Assembly (NCBI GenBank): GCA_030280995.1
Contig: JASXTE010000001.1
Location: forward strand, 2,540,001 to 2,604,000
Direction: 5' to 3'
Source of the DNA: Hemileia vastatrix
Lineage: Eukaryota > Basidiomycota > Pucciniomycetes > Pucciniales > Zaghouaniaceae
Length of the DNA: 64,000 nt
Shown: piece after piece, positions 19,155 to 29,853 of the stretch
Layout of the letters: each line of letters starts with the position of its first letter
Position numbering within the stretch: position 1 is the first letter of the stretch
Made by a program: the position numbers and the translations under genes
Notes under the pieces: generated by a model
Seen by the model: only the letters and a program-made list of their open reading frames with translations
Databases searched by the model: none
Told to the model about the DNA's origin: nothing

Positions 19155-21752
19155 TATTATGTATATTTAGGTCTATAAGTGGGTTTAAACCTCTTAATAG
19201 CCTATAATCTTTATTTTTCTGCTTATTTTAGGTCATATGGTTTTATTCAGTGGACTCACAATGCCTTCACAAGCATATACACCTATTTCAGGCGCATATA
19301 TCCAGTTTGGACAACTTAATCTGCTTCCTTGGATAGATTTTCACAGATTTATGGGTTGGGATATGATTAATGGGTTAATATGGATGCTTGGGGATGTTAT
19401 TGGGGGCTTGGAAAGTTAATTTGGTTCCTTTATATGCTTTGGGTTTCATTATATACTCTTTGGATGAGTTATTTTACCTGTTTCTTTATGGTATCTGCTT
19501 TGATCTGTTTATTCTATATATGGTATGTGTCTGTGGTATCATTAATTGTGATGGAGGGTCCTTACTGGAGGTCTGGGTGTTGAAACTGCTTGAAGTGGAC
19601 ACCATGGGGAGGTGATGGGCCCTCACAGTTCTGTAATTGCCAGGGATAGCAGTGACATCATCTGGATTGAAGGTCTGTGCACTCCAGTGGATTTTGGTAT
19701 AAGTAAGGGAGGATTTGATGGGTTATTGGACATCACTTAATTACTACACATAAAAAAAACACTATTAAAAAATTATTATCATATATAAATATATTATAAA
19801 GCATTTATAAATTTATATTATCTTTTTATAAGCTATAACTATATTTTATTGATCTATTTTCCACCACTAGCACACATAAAAATCCAAGTGTTGTGAGTTT
19901 ATATTGAGAATAACTATTTTATTAGTCTTCCCATGAGGTTTAATCAGTAAATCATTTAACAATAAGTAGTAGGACTATTTATATTTACTATTAAATCATA
20001 CTTAGATACTAGCACACACTGACAAGTGGTGAGTAAATTGGCTACTGTGCTCACTGAAGCTGTTTTACTAGATTAAAGGATTCACTTAAACTGGTGCATG
20101 TCTCTATCACTAGTTTTGGGTGTGAAACCAGGGTGGGTTGCATTATCAACAGAGCCCCTCCTGGATCTTCTGGCCAATACAGAATGGACAGTTGAATCTT
20201 TATGCATAATTTTTTTTTTGCATTAATTTTCCCTTTTTGCTTCAATCATCACTTTTTCTAATGTCCATCAAAACATTATCTTTATAAATAAAACTTACAT
20301 TATTGACAATAATGGAGAATAATTGAGCACCATATGATCTTAACACAACAGGACATAAGGTTTCTATGTATTTAATTCTCAATTTTTTTTTACTTTATGT
20401 CATTTTGTAACTATTTTTGCACATTCAATAACTACCTTTCAACATGGCATGTGTCAATTTGTTTTTCCCATAGCCCATTTGGTTTCATACATCAGTTCCT
20501 CCACTTTCATATGTCCCATATATTATTTCTTCCTCTTCATCTTCCTTGCACAATTGTTTCATCCTGCACAATATTCCCCCTACTTATCTTGTGAAATGAG
20601 TCCAGATACCTCTTTTGACTTAGAAAAACAACTTCCTAAATCTTGGATTAATGTCAGCCTTAAGCCAGGTTTTAGTTTTCAGCTTTAGTGATTCATTACA
20701 TGTTGCGAACTAAGCCTCTTCACCATATCTCAAACATAATAGCAAATGAGATCATTAGAGAATCAAAAAATTGACACATTCAATGTGCAGGGTTTTGAAA
20801 ACAATGAATATGAATATGTGATCTCAAGTCTATAAAATATAATGAGAGGAATAGCATCTCATTAAATTTACTTGGATTGATGCAATTTCATGTCAAAATT
20901 TGGTATTTTCCATCAGCAAATGTGATGTTAGCAGGTAAATTCCCATTAATTCAAAATAAAATTCATGAAGAAGCAAATTATTTTGATGATTTTATGTGCA
21001 AACAATTATTCATAATTATAAAAAAAAGTTGTAAAAATGAATGTGAATAGTTCATTAATATGGGGTTGATAAGTTCAGTTCTTGGTTAATGTCATTATGA
21101 AGAGGGAGAAGGGGAATATGAAATCAAGATATAGAATAATAAAAGCAGGGATAGATTATGAAAAACTGTTACATGCTTTAATTTAAGACCAGTAGTATTG
21201 GAAGTAAAAAATGCTCAAGTGAAAAGTTGGACTAGTGGGTTTAAGCTGAGGGGTAAAGTCAAGAAGAAACAACTGCTTTTAAGGCAGAAAAAATCACCAT
21301 TTTCAAAGCAGTGTCATTTCTATTTTCAAAATAGTGATGTTTCTAAAAAAGGGACACAAGTAGAGGGGGAACATAAGGAGTTAGTGATGCATGACTGTGG
21401 AACACCCTTTTTAGTGCACATTAGAAAATTCATATTAAATACTATTTTAAGAAATTGCAGAAACAGGCCAATTAGCCTAATTTTTTAATGTTGTGCAAAA
21501 TTTTCTAATTTAATTTTTCAACAATGATTGTACAAACTCTAACTATTGACTGCACCATAGGATTTATACTAAAATATATTCATACTTTGCATAATCAATA
21601 AGCATATTAAGATCTATACTTAACACCCTTCCTTTTAGTGATTTCCCAATTGCTGTAAAAAAACTTTTTAGATGGAACAAAAGACTCAATAGAAAAGAAA
21701 AAACAAGGAAAAGAAGTGAAAAGTATAATAATTAATAAACGCCCAGAAGAAA
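19155..21752. other. Intergenic AT-rich DNA between element A and the copia remnant
   Basis: No supportable gene. Short open frames (for example 19237-19419, 20051-20245 and 21198-21488) have no recognisable motif. A sequence around 21552-21580 (CCATAGGATTTATACTAAAA) recurs near 41648, so part of this is a dispersed repeat, possibly LTR-derived given the copia pol remnant that follows. Confidence 0.5.
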
Positions 21753-22618
21753 TCAGTTTTCTTTCCATATACTAGGTCCTATATTTTTTGTCAATAAATC
21801 AGATACCTGATTTTTAGACAATACCCATTCAATTTTAATCTTTTTACAATGTACCTTCTTCATTTATAAAATAAAGATTTCTGTCCACATGCTTACACCT
21901 CTTATAAGATGGATTATCTGTAGCTGCATCTATAGCTCCTTTATTGTCACATAGGGATCTTCCTTCTCCCTGCTATAAATCAAATTTTCACAGAAGGTTT
22001 CCTGATCCATAGATCTCATCTAGTTGCATAACACATAGAAATTTCTGAGTTGAAGTGGAACAATTTTCTATACATTCATAAAAGACATGCCAGCCATCTC
22101 TTATTCACACTATTTTTTACAGTGACTAGCATCCAAACTCTTTCTAGATTTTTTATAAATTCTGGGATATTGGTCTTATAGGTAAGTAGAATTGTTGTTT
22201 ATATATTTTACCAGAGTATCATGTGTTGCCACTGTATCTTCTGAAAATAAATCTCCAAAGCATAGTGTATTCACAATGAATGATAGACCCCACTTTAAAT
22301 CAGGCTCACTACTACAAGCAACTGTAAGAAATTATTGTCAGCATCAGAGCACTTTGAAATATAACTTTTCCATGGCTGATTGTAAAAAAGAGTTGGTGTC
22401 AGTTTGCCAAAATATCCACCCCTTACTGCCATCTGAAAAACCAATAACTCTTCATCTCATAGTCTGCAGTTTTATCCTAGTCCTTTTTTCTGTCAGTATG
22501 TGAACATAAGCCCATTGATCCAATATTTTCATAGGAATTAAGTCTTTTCATCTGTTAAAAATAATCTGATAAGGGGTACAATAAGTTATTTTTACATTTG
22601 GTAATCTATTGTGGAAAT

Positions 22619-22727
22619 CACCAGAAAAAAACCTGGCACCTGCTAGCCGGTGCCCATCCCCGACTGAACTATAGAAGTTAAATTGGGGGGAGGAACCTTC
22701 TAGAAGGTGACAATTTTTTCCCTGGTG
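22619..22727. mobile_element. CACCAG-ended MITE, copy 1
   Basis: A 109-bp element with inverted termini CACCAGAAAAAAA and TTTTTTCCCTGGTG. The similarity extends about 35 bp inward (CACCTGCTAGCCGGTGCC against CACCTTCTAGAAGGTTCC). A second copy in opposite orientation is at 24575-24684. It lies where the copia reverse transcriptase should be. Confidence 0.7.
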
Positions 22728-23432
22728 TATATTATTCCCAACAATAGGCCAATGTCCAGAACATATGAGGCAAGCTGGATGTCAACAGAATGGTTCTTTT
22801 AATCCCTCCAATTATTTCATTAAAGATTTTTTCCATGCTGTTTTGTTCATGGTGATAAGGCATTGAATGTTTGTGAAGAATTCCATTAGTGGAAAGAAAA
22901 TTAGAAATTTTTTAGTTAAGGTACTCTTTTCAATTGCCTTTCCTCAAATTTATTAAAGCAAGATTTCATCACATTTTCCATTTAATTTTTGAAAGTGATG
23001 AAGGCATCCAGAACATCCAATTTATTTTTGAGGATAAAAACTTTCACATAAGTTGAAAATGATCTACTGAATGGGGAAATAAAAATCTTGCCCTCATCTG
23101 TTATATCAAACATGGGCCCCACTATGTCCAACACTATTAGATCCATTAATCTTTGAATTTATTTAACTTAAATACAAGTGTTTGTTGTTTACTTTTTGAT
23201 GCTGCACAAATATCACAATGTAATCTAACCAATGAAACATAATAAGGAGCTCCATCACACAAAATTAATTTAGAAATTTTTTGTAGAACTCTCATTTTAG
23301 TATGTCCTAGGTGTAAATGCTGGTCCATGATAAAATTTGGTGTTTCCATGGGGTAAGAAATTTGTGATTCAGGAGAAGGAAAGATTTTAAAGGAAGGGAG
23401 GAAGACAACAAAGAATTAAATTTATTATTTGA

Positions 23433-23682
23433 CACTACGCAATATAGGGGGTGGACTTGCTAGCAAGTCCTCAACCTGAACTCAGATGGAACTCAGACTG
23501 AACTCATACTGAACTCATGCTGAGCTCTACTTGGACACCCACCTAAAACTGTTCTGCTGAGTGGTGTTCATCCCTGATTGTATGGTTCCTTTATCAATAG
23601 CTCAATGTGTGCTCAATCTGTGGTGAGTTTGGGTCCAAGGTTGCGGACTCGCTAGCAAGTCCGCCCCCCATATTGCGTGGTG
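23433..23682. mobile_element. CACTACGCAATA-ended MITE with internal 11-bp tandem repeats
   Basis: A 250-bp element with ~38-bp TIRs (CACTACGCAATATAGGGGGT against CACCACGCAATATGGGGGGC). Each TIR includes a GGACTTGCTAGCAAGTCC-type palindrome. TGA flanks both ends, a possible 3-bp duplication. Inside the left half is a short tandem array (TGAACTCAGAC and variants, about five units). Confidence 0.75.
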
Positions 23683-24574
23683 TGAGAAGGAATTAATATA
23701 TAGTGTACATAGATAGATTAGATCTACAGCCCATTAACAATCAGAAAAACGTAAGGGAGAAATGAATAATTTTTTTGACTTCTTTTTAATTAAAAAGTTA
23801 TAAAAATTATTAAGACTAAGAGAAATATAATTTTGAAGTAAATAAAAAGGGGAGATAATCTTGGAATTTTCTTTATTACAGAAGAAATCATGTTTAATTT
23901 TAATTAATTATTATTGAAAAACATTTATCATGATTTCACCATAGCTAGTAATAAAAGCAGCAGCTAGGTCATTATCCATCTTCACTAAACTGGGATCTTT
24001 AATTTCTTAAAGTTAGGGAAAAGATATAGATCTCCAGTTGAATAGTGAGTTTCTCCTGTATCAAGAATCCCTTTTCCACCATCAACTTCCAAAATATGGA
24101 CCCATATGTAACTTCCAAGGCCTAGATAATTTAGGGAAGTAGTGAGAACATTGATGGAAGAGGAGTAAATCTTTTTGAGTCAAACTTTTGATGATGAATT
24201 CTCCCCCTAATTATTAGGAAGAGATCTTCAAATTTTTCTCAAAACTATCTTTAGCTTCTGGAGCCATTTTTCATGTCTAGACTATAAAACAGAATTGAAG
24301 GCTGAACCATATCTGTTATATGGGCATGATTCCTGGAAATTTTCAGTAGAATGGTACATTCTACAGAAGTAATCATTTGGTTTGTTACTAGGTTGGTAGC
24401 TATCCATATATAATTTTCTGAAAGCAAGTTTATATACAGTATCATTATTGATTGAGCTTTCTAATTCTTTAAAATTTAATTTTGATGTCATGGATGAATT
24501 TTTAACAGTGTTTTGTAAAGCTTTGAGAATGTCTTCAAATTATGGCTGTGAAAAATCATTTTTCAATTAAAATT

Positions 24575-24684
24575 CACCAGAAAAAATTTTTAGAAACTTT
24601 TAGAAGGTGCCTCCCCCAAATTGAAATACCATATTTTAGTCAGGGATATGCACCTTCTAGCAGGTGCTAATTTGTTTTTTGGTG
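24575..24684. mobile_element. CACCAG-ended MITE, copy 2 (inverted)
   Basis: A 110-bp element, the inverse of the copy at 22619-22727. Termini are CACCAGAAAAAATTTTTAG and its approximate inverse ending TTTTTTGGTG. The inner GCACCTTCTAGCAGGTGC segment is an interrupted palindrome shared with copy 1. Confidence 0.7.
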
Positions 24685-25377
24685 AATGCTTATTCAATTC
24701 CACTAATATTTTTGATAAAGATAAAAACCAGAGGATCTATAACAGGATTTTACCCAACTTGTTGTATACCAATTTAAAAACCAAAATTTTTAACACATCT
24801 AATATGTTTTTAATTGGATCTTCATGTGCTTTTGCACCTGTGAAGGGGGAATTCTAAATGTTCTATAGATCAGTAAATAGCAAAATTCAGGGGGTGTGGG
24901 TGGAGGTTTTGTTTTGAACTTTGGAAAGAAGAATTGATACACATGGCAACAAGTGGTCCTGATATTATAAACAGCTTCTGTTTCTTCTTAATTTTGAATT
25001 AGATGATATGACAGAAAAATTTACATTGAATAATTGTATTTGCATTTGAATCATTGTCATATTTTTGAAAGGGGAAAAGAAAGGTATTAAATGAGAGCGA
25101 TTGATTAGAATGATTAAATTCTATGTGGGAATTGGAAGAAATTGGATTTAAGTATTAGTAGTACTAAACAAGGGTTTAGAAGTACTCCTATTCAATGAAG
25201 ATTGGATTACAGAAGTTATATTAATTTACAGAGAGCTTTAAAAGGAATGCGAGCTCCATTAATAATGTCTTAGAAAGTTGTCTAGAAGATGTAGCAAAGA
25301 AACCATTACAGTGAGGGAAAAAGTAAGAGGTAAGTAATATATGTACTGTTCACTTATTTATACTAAATAATATAATA
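24685..25377. other. AT-rich spacer before element B
   Basis: No gene is seen. TAATA at 25373-25377 immediately precedes the left terminus of element B and is repeated after its right terminus. Confidence 0.5.
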
Positions 25378-25665
25378 GGGGGTTTCAGTTCTGGAAAACC
25401 TGCACTTAAATTTGACCAAATCTGCACTTATTTAAGTGTGTATCTCTGAAACAAACTAGCCCCAATGCTGATGAATTTCAAAATATAATAAGTCAATTAT
25501 TTCACTCAAATCCACACTTTCTCAACCAAAAGTGCTGATTTCACCATAATGTCCCATTTCACTGATTTTTCAGCATCATCCCATTCATACACAGCACTCC
25601 ACAGTATAACAATTCATAACTCAAAACATCATACATCATTTAAATTTTTATACCATATAAGAGTC

Positions 25666-25698
25666 ATGCCTCCCTCACTCTCAAATTGTGATAAGCCA
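25666..25698 (+). pseudogene. Element B transposase, 5' end before the gypsy insertion
   Basis: The ATG at 25666 starts MPPSLSNCDK, homologous to MPSSLSNRDK in element D. The frame is broken after 11 codons by the Ty3/gypsy element G1 and resumes at 34234. Confidence 0.8.
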
Positions 25699-26465
25699 TG
25701 TCAGCCAGGCTGCTAGACTTACCCAGTAAAATAATTAATTATTTACTGGGATGAAGCCAAACCCTTTTATTTCTTATACATTATTATTAATTATATTATA
25801 TTTACTTTAAATTTACTTGTAATAAATTAACTAATTACAAAACAGTAAATAATTAAATTTAATATTAAAATGTCCCTTATATTTTTTTATTTCCTAACAC
25901 TGTGCTCAATGACAAGTTTAGAGAAATAAATATTAATATTAAAATTAAATAAATATATACAAGAAATTCAAATTACCTATTTAAAAATGACACTTACAGT
26001 AATTTTCAAATAAACCAATTTATTTCTGACATATACAGTAAATACAAATTTTTAACACTTTCTTTCTAGAACAACCTTATTATTTGAAAATATTTTTCTG
26101 GAATATTCTTCTTCTTGTCTCATACTCCTGTATATAGGATTTTTTAATCTGTGCTTTTTCTCTCCTTTGCCTATATAAGGCCTTCCTTTCTGTTTGTTTT
26201 TGATCATTCTTACTTACTTACTTATTTTTATTAACTCATTAAATCAAAATATTTATTAAAATTATTTATTATTTTAGTACTTACAACATAGTAGTCCTAA
26301 ATTATAGATTATAATAATAACTATAATAATTTTACCTTTTTTAAATTGAGTAAATAAAAGAAAGAAAAAATATGTACTTTTGACTTTGAAGAAAATCCAA
26401 AAAACCACCAATCACCGCCATCGGACCTCTGTTAAAAATCTTCTAGACCATCATGACGCTTCAGA
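25699..26465 (+). repeat. 5' LTR of G1
   Basis: 767 bp, starting TGTCAGCCAGGCTGCTAGAC. The 3' end was set by gapless alignment of the following bases with the region downstream of the G2 LTR. The primer-binding site position (26466-26480) is degraded relative to TGGGAACC in G2. A TATA box sits at 26172-26178. Confidence 0.8.
26172..26178 (+). promoter_or_regulatory. TATA box in G1 5' LTR
   Basis: TATATAA within GCCTATATAAGGCC, conserved at the same place in the 3' LTR (33934-33940) and in both G2 LTRs. Confidence 0.6.
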
Positions 26466-26880
26466 ACTTAAGGCCCTTTCCGAATTGTTGACGGCGACCA
26501 AGGAAACATCAACGACAAGGTACCAGTAGAACAAGTAGACGAAAAAAGGACAAACGTCATCAACCACATGACTTATTTTTTTCTGCAACCGGGAATCAAA
26601 CTGCACTCCAAAATTTAGGTTCATATATTGGAAATAGTCATATAAGTTTGTGGTAATTATATTGATTACTATTTGTGGGTCATTTTTCACATTTCATTGT
26701 CCACATATATCTTTTTACTCAGCACTCTGTATGTGGCATTAACTTGCTTATTTTACAGGGGGAGGTGCCTGGTAAATAAAATATTTTTTTCCTAGTTGAA
26801 CAAGATAGAACTATATTGCTCTTAGTCCTAGAAGTTATATAAAAAATTAAATTAATTATATCAAATTTTTTTAATTATTT

Positions 26881-27300
26881 CAGTTGACTTCTGTCCTGAT
26901 AATTAAAATTTTATATTATTGTTTCAGTTGACAAATTGTCCTGGCATTAAATTAATAATATTAAAAATTAATTAAATTATTTCAGTTGACAATAAGTCCT
27001 GGTAATTAAATTATTTCAGTTAAAATCAAGTCCCAGTAATTGAAATTGTTTTCAGTTGACATTGATTACTGGTAATTAAATTCTTCAGTTGACTTCTAGT
27101 CCTGATAATTATCAAAATATTACTAATTAGTAAATTATTTTATTATTTCAGTTGATTCATTTTAAATCCTTGTTATAAAATTATCTTAAAATTAATTAAT
27201 AAAATTGTGATTATTATTTCAGTTGATTTTCTGTCCTGATAAACATTATATTTTAATTATTCCAGTTTATTAAAAAGTCCTGATAATTACTTATATAATA
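26881..27300 (+). repeat. Leader repeat array (TTTCAGTTGAC...GTCCTGATAATTA) of G1
   Basis: Nine irregularly spaced units (30-70 bp apart) between the LTR and the gag start. Each has a T-rich tract, CAGTTGAC or a variant, then GTCCTGGTAATTAAA. The same motif forms an array in the G2 leader, so it is a family feature. Confidence 0.75.
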
Positions 27301-27390
27301 ATTTTTTTTAAATTTTTCTTTAAATAAAGTAAAAATAATAACTGATTAAATTTTAATATTTCTTTATCTCAGTTCAGGTTAATTACAACT

Positions 27391-28012
27391 ATGACTGATC
27401 AAGGTGCTTTTGCTGGCCATGATGAGGAACTGGATTTAATTGATTATAATGAATCTTCTTCTGTAAGTTCTCCATTTACTAAAAAACTGGCTCAAATTAA
27501 TCAATTACTGGACCAATCAGGATGTAGAAATGCAGGAGATGGAGATATTAGTGGAGACAAAAGCTCAAGATCAAAAGCCTTCTATCAACCCCCTAAAAGA
27601 GCTTCCAAAATGCTTCAAAATAAAAAAAATGCCCTTGAATCAGCAAGTCAAAAATCTCTCCACTCACATCAAGGAGTTAAGGTCAGAAAACCTCAAGCTG
27701 AGCTCAAAAACAGACTCTCTAGAAGACAAGGTAAGAAAAATAGAGTCCTTCATTCAAGAGAAGAAGAAACCTCCTGCTCCAAAAGCCCTTCCACAATTGG
27801 CTCCTCAGAAACAACAAAAGGTGGAAGTATCAAAGTGGAAGTGGGATTGGCTGAACACCCAGTGGGATTATCTGTCCCAGCAAAAACAACAACAAGTACC
27901 TCAGGCAGGTCCTTCAAGAACCAATCAGCTCAACCCCACACCTCCTCACCCCAATCAAAGAGGAAGAAAGAGAAAAAACAATCACATTCAAGTCTCGCCC
28001 AAGCCATGGTGA
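27391..28012 (+). CDS. G1 alternative spliced product overlapping gag
   Basis: Exon 1 is 27391-27462 (24 codons). The intron is 27463-27520 (58 nt, GTAAGT...ATCAG). Exon 2 is 27521-28012, in a different frame from unspliced gag. The junction is phase 0 and the product is about 187 residues. Exon 2 opens DVEMQEMEILVETKAQDQKP and contains a coiled coil (QQVKNLSTHIKELRSENLKL). A WKWDWLNTQWDYLSQQKQQ block and a Pro-rich tail ending in KPW follow. It is more similar to the G2 counterpart than the overlapping gag frame is. It may be a separate accessory or nucleocapsid-like protein. The function is unknown to me. Confidence 0.6.
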
Positions 28013-29764
28013 GCCCCTCAATTGAATCTCAAGTACCATTTCTTGTTGCTGATTTAGTTCCTTCAGGTGATTCTGGAAGAGGAGATGAAACTGTGAGACC
28101 AGTAGAGGCTGAGAATAGTAGACAAATTGCTCAATACTCTAATGTATCTAATCCTTTAGTTTTGATTGCTACTTCAATGATAAATCCTGATATGGCTATT
28201 ATTGATGAGACACTTGATCCTGAGTTTTATGAGAATCTGGAAAGTTATTCTGTTTCCATATTGAGAAATACTCCAGATGTAGCTACCATTAATGATGAAT
28301 ATTTGGGAGATATTATCGCAAACAAAATAATATAATGAAAAACATGCAATTGACTCAGAAATATAATAGTTTGTTAATTGAACAGGGCTATCAAGCATTG
28401 TGGAGTGAGTTACAGAGAGTTTCTGATGATTTGTTTCATTACAAAGTCACTCATGAAAAGAAAGTTGCTTTATGGCAAAATATCAAGAATGATTTGTCTA
28501 AATTAAAAGATACTGTGCCATGAACTTAGAAAGATTGAGTGACCATTGTTCATATTTCCAAAATAAAAACCAGTTATTGTTTGCAACCATCAATGAGAGT
28601 TTATCTAGTATTCCAAGGGTGAAAACTAGATTAACAACCGTTAAAGAGAAATTGAATTCATTGTTACATTATCAAAAATTTTCTGACATTTCTTTGAAAG
28701 AGCCTGTTGTGCAGGATACCCCAATTGTACCTGTTCCTAGTTCATCCAAAGTAAAATTAGTGCAGAAAATGCCTGTTGGTGCCACTGAGTTCCCATCAAA
28801 ACTTGATGATGTACCTAGATCATCCACAGAAGGATTAAACAATGAGATTACTACCCAATTGGAGAAGTTACAGCTACTTCTCACTCAGAGACAAGCTTGT
28901 AGCAAGGAGGCCACTTCAAATTAAAAGAATTGGCCAAAACTTGACCAGTATCCAACATTTGATGGTGACCCTTCCTCTGATTAGAAGCAGCTCATTTGCA
29001 GGATTGATAATCTAAGAAATTCTTACAAACTCCAGGATTAGGAAATCGTGTCAAAATTAATTTCTTTATTTACCAATATAGCCCTAATGTGGTATGAATC
29101 TGTTCTCTTGGATAAAAATGAATACTCATGGGAAACTTAAAAAAAATTAATTAAAGCACAATTTGGTTGTTCCAAGTTTAGATTATCTCAGCAAAGGCAG
29201 TATGAAGAAACCAAATATAGCTCTTCTACTAAAAAACCTATTGAGTTCCTGATGAAACTTGTGAAAATCTTGAGGGAAATGGACCCAGAAATGGAGTTTG
29301 AGTTATGGAAGGACAGGATCCTCTATAAATTACCTATGTCTCTGAGAGACATAATAGTTGCTAGGACTGAGCTCTCAAGGGAACCTTCTTCTTTCATTAA
29401 TACTTTTAATGAGATCCTTCTAAACAACAAGTATTATTCTAGAAGATTCATTTCTAGAACTTCATTGGAGAAAACCTCCAATTACCAAAAAAAACCTCTG
29501 GAAAAGGTTGGTAAACCTTCTGCCCCTGTTGCACCCAAAAAGTATGCCACAAACACTTGTTTCAAATGCAGAAAGCCTTGGCAGAAAAGCCATGTTTGTG
29601 ACAAGAAGATAAATCTTGTTGAACAGAGAGAGGAACATGCTGATGACACAATAGCACTAGATGATACTTCAAGTGACTGTGTCAGCAATATTTCATATGA
29701 ATCTCACCAAGAAATTTTAATGCTGGAAGAGGATATTCATTATTTAAACAATATTGATATTTAG
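27391..29764 (+). pseudogene. G1 gag region (unspliced frame), ending in a zinc knuckle
   Basis: The ATG at 27391 opens a 314-codon frame (MTDQGAFAGHDEELDLIDYN...), ending at 28335 through a frameshift relative to G2. Gag continues in pieces at 28335-28523, 28520-28924 and 29252-29764. Conserved parts include TSMINPDMAIIDETLDPEFY, LEKLQLLLTQRQ and a gag-fold segment (LREMDPEMEFELWKDRILYK). The last piece has a retroviral-type knuckle CFKCRKPWQKSHVC. Gag would form the particle. Several stops make this copy non-functional. The N-terminal part overlaps an alternative spliced frame. Confidence 0.8.
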
Positions 29765-29853
29765 AATAATGATTTATCTACAGTGGAAGATGCTGATATC
29801 ATAAGAAATCTTGAGGATATCTCATTGTTATTGCCCCTCTCAAGGAACCAGTC

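Larger units (their letters stand above)
21753..24491 (-). pseudogene. Ty1/copia retrotransposon remnant
   Basis: Degenerate copia blocks appear in order on the minus strand. A gag-end Cys/His-like CRMYHSTENFQESCP lies near 24,350. The protease is ILDTGETHYSTGDLYLF (about 24,060-24,010). The gag-pre-integrase block is HLHLGHTKMRVLQK with HCDICAASKSKQQ (about 23,320-23,180). The integrase has DIVGPMFDITDEGKIFISPF and PYHHEQN, with LPHMFWTLAYC (about 23,120-22,740). The RNase H C-terminus has LCDNKGAIDAATDNPSYKRC, then KHVDRNLYFINEEG and LLTKNIGPS (to 21753). Reverse transcriptase is largely missing, and two MITEs sit within it. Many stops and frameshifts are present. LTRs were not identified. 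Confidence 0.75.

Noticed and set aside
19237..19615. Open frames of 60-75 codons after element A
   Set aside because: Short, overlapping in three frames, hydrophobic and without motifs.
21198..21488. 96-codon frame as a possible gene
   Set aside because: Lysine-rich, no known domain, and it lies in decayed repeat DNA with no splice or homology support.
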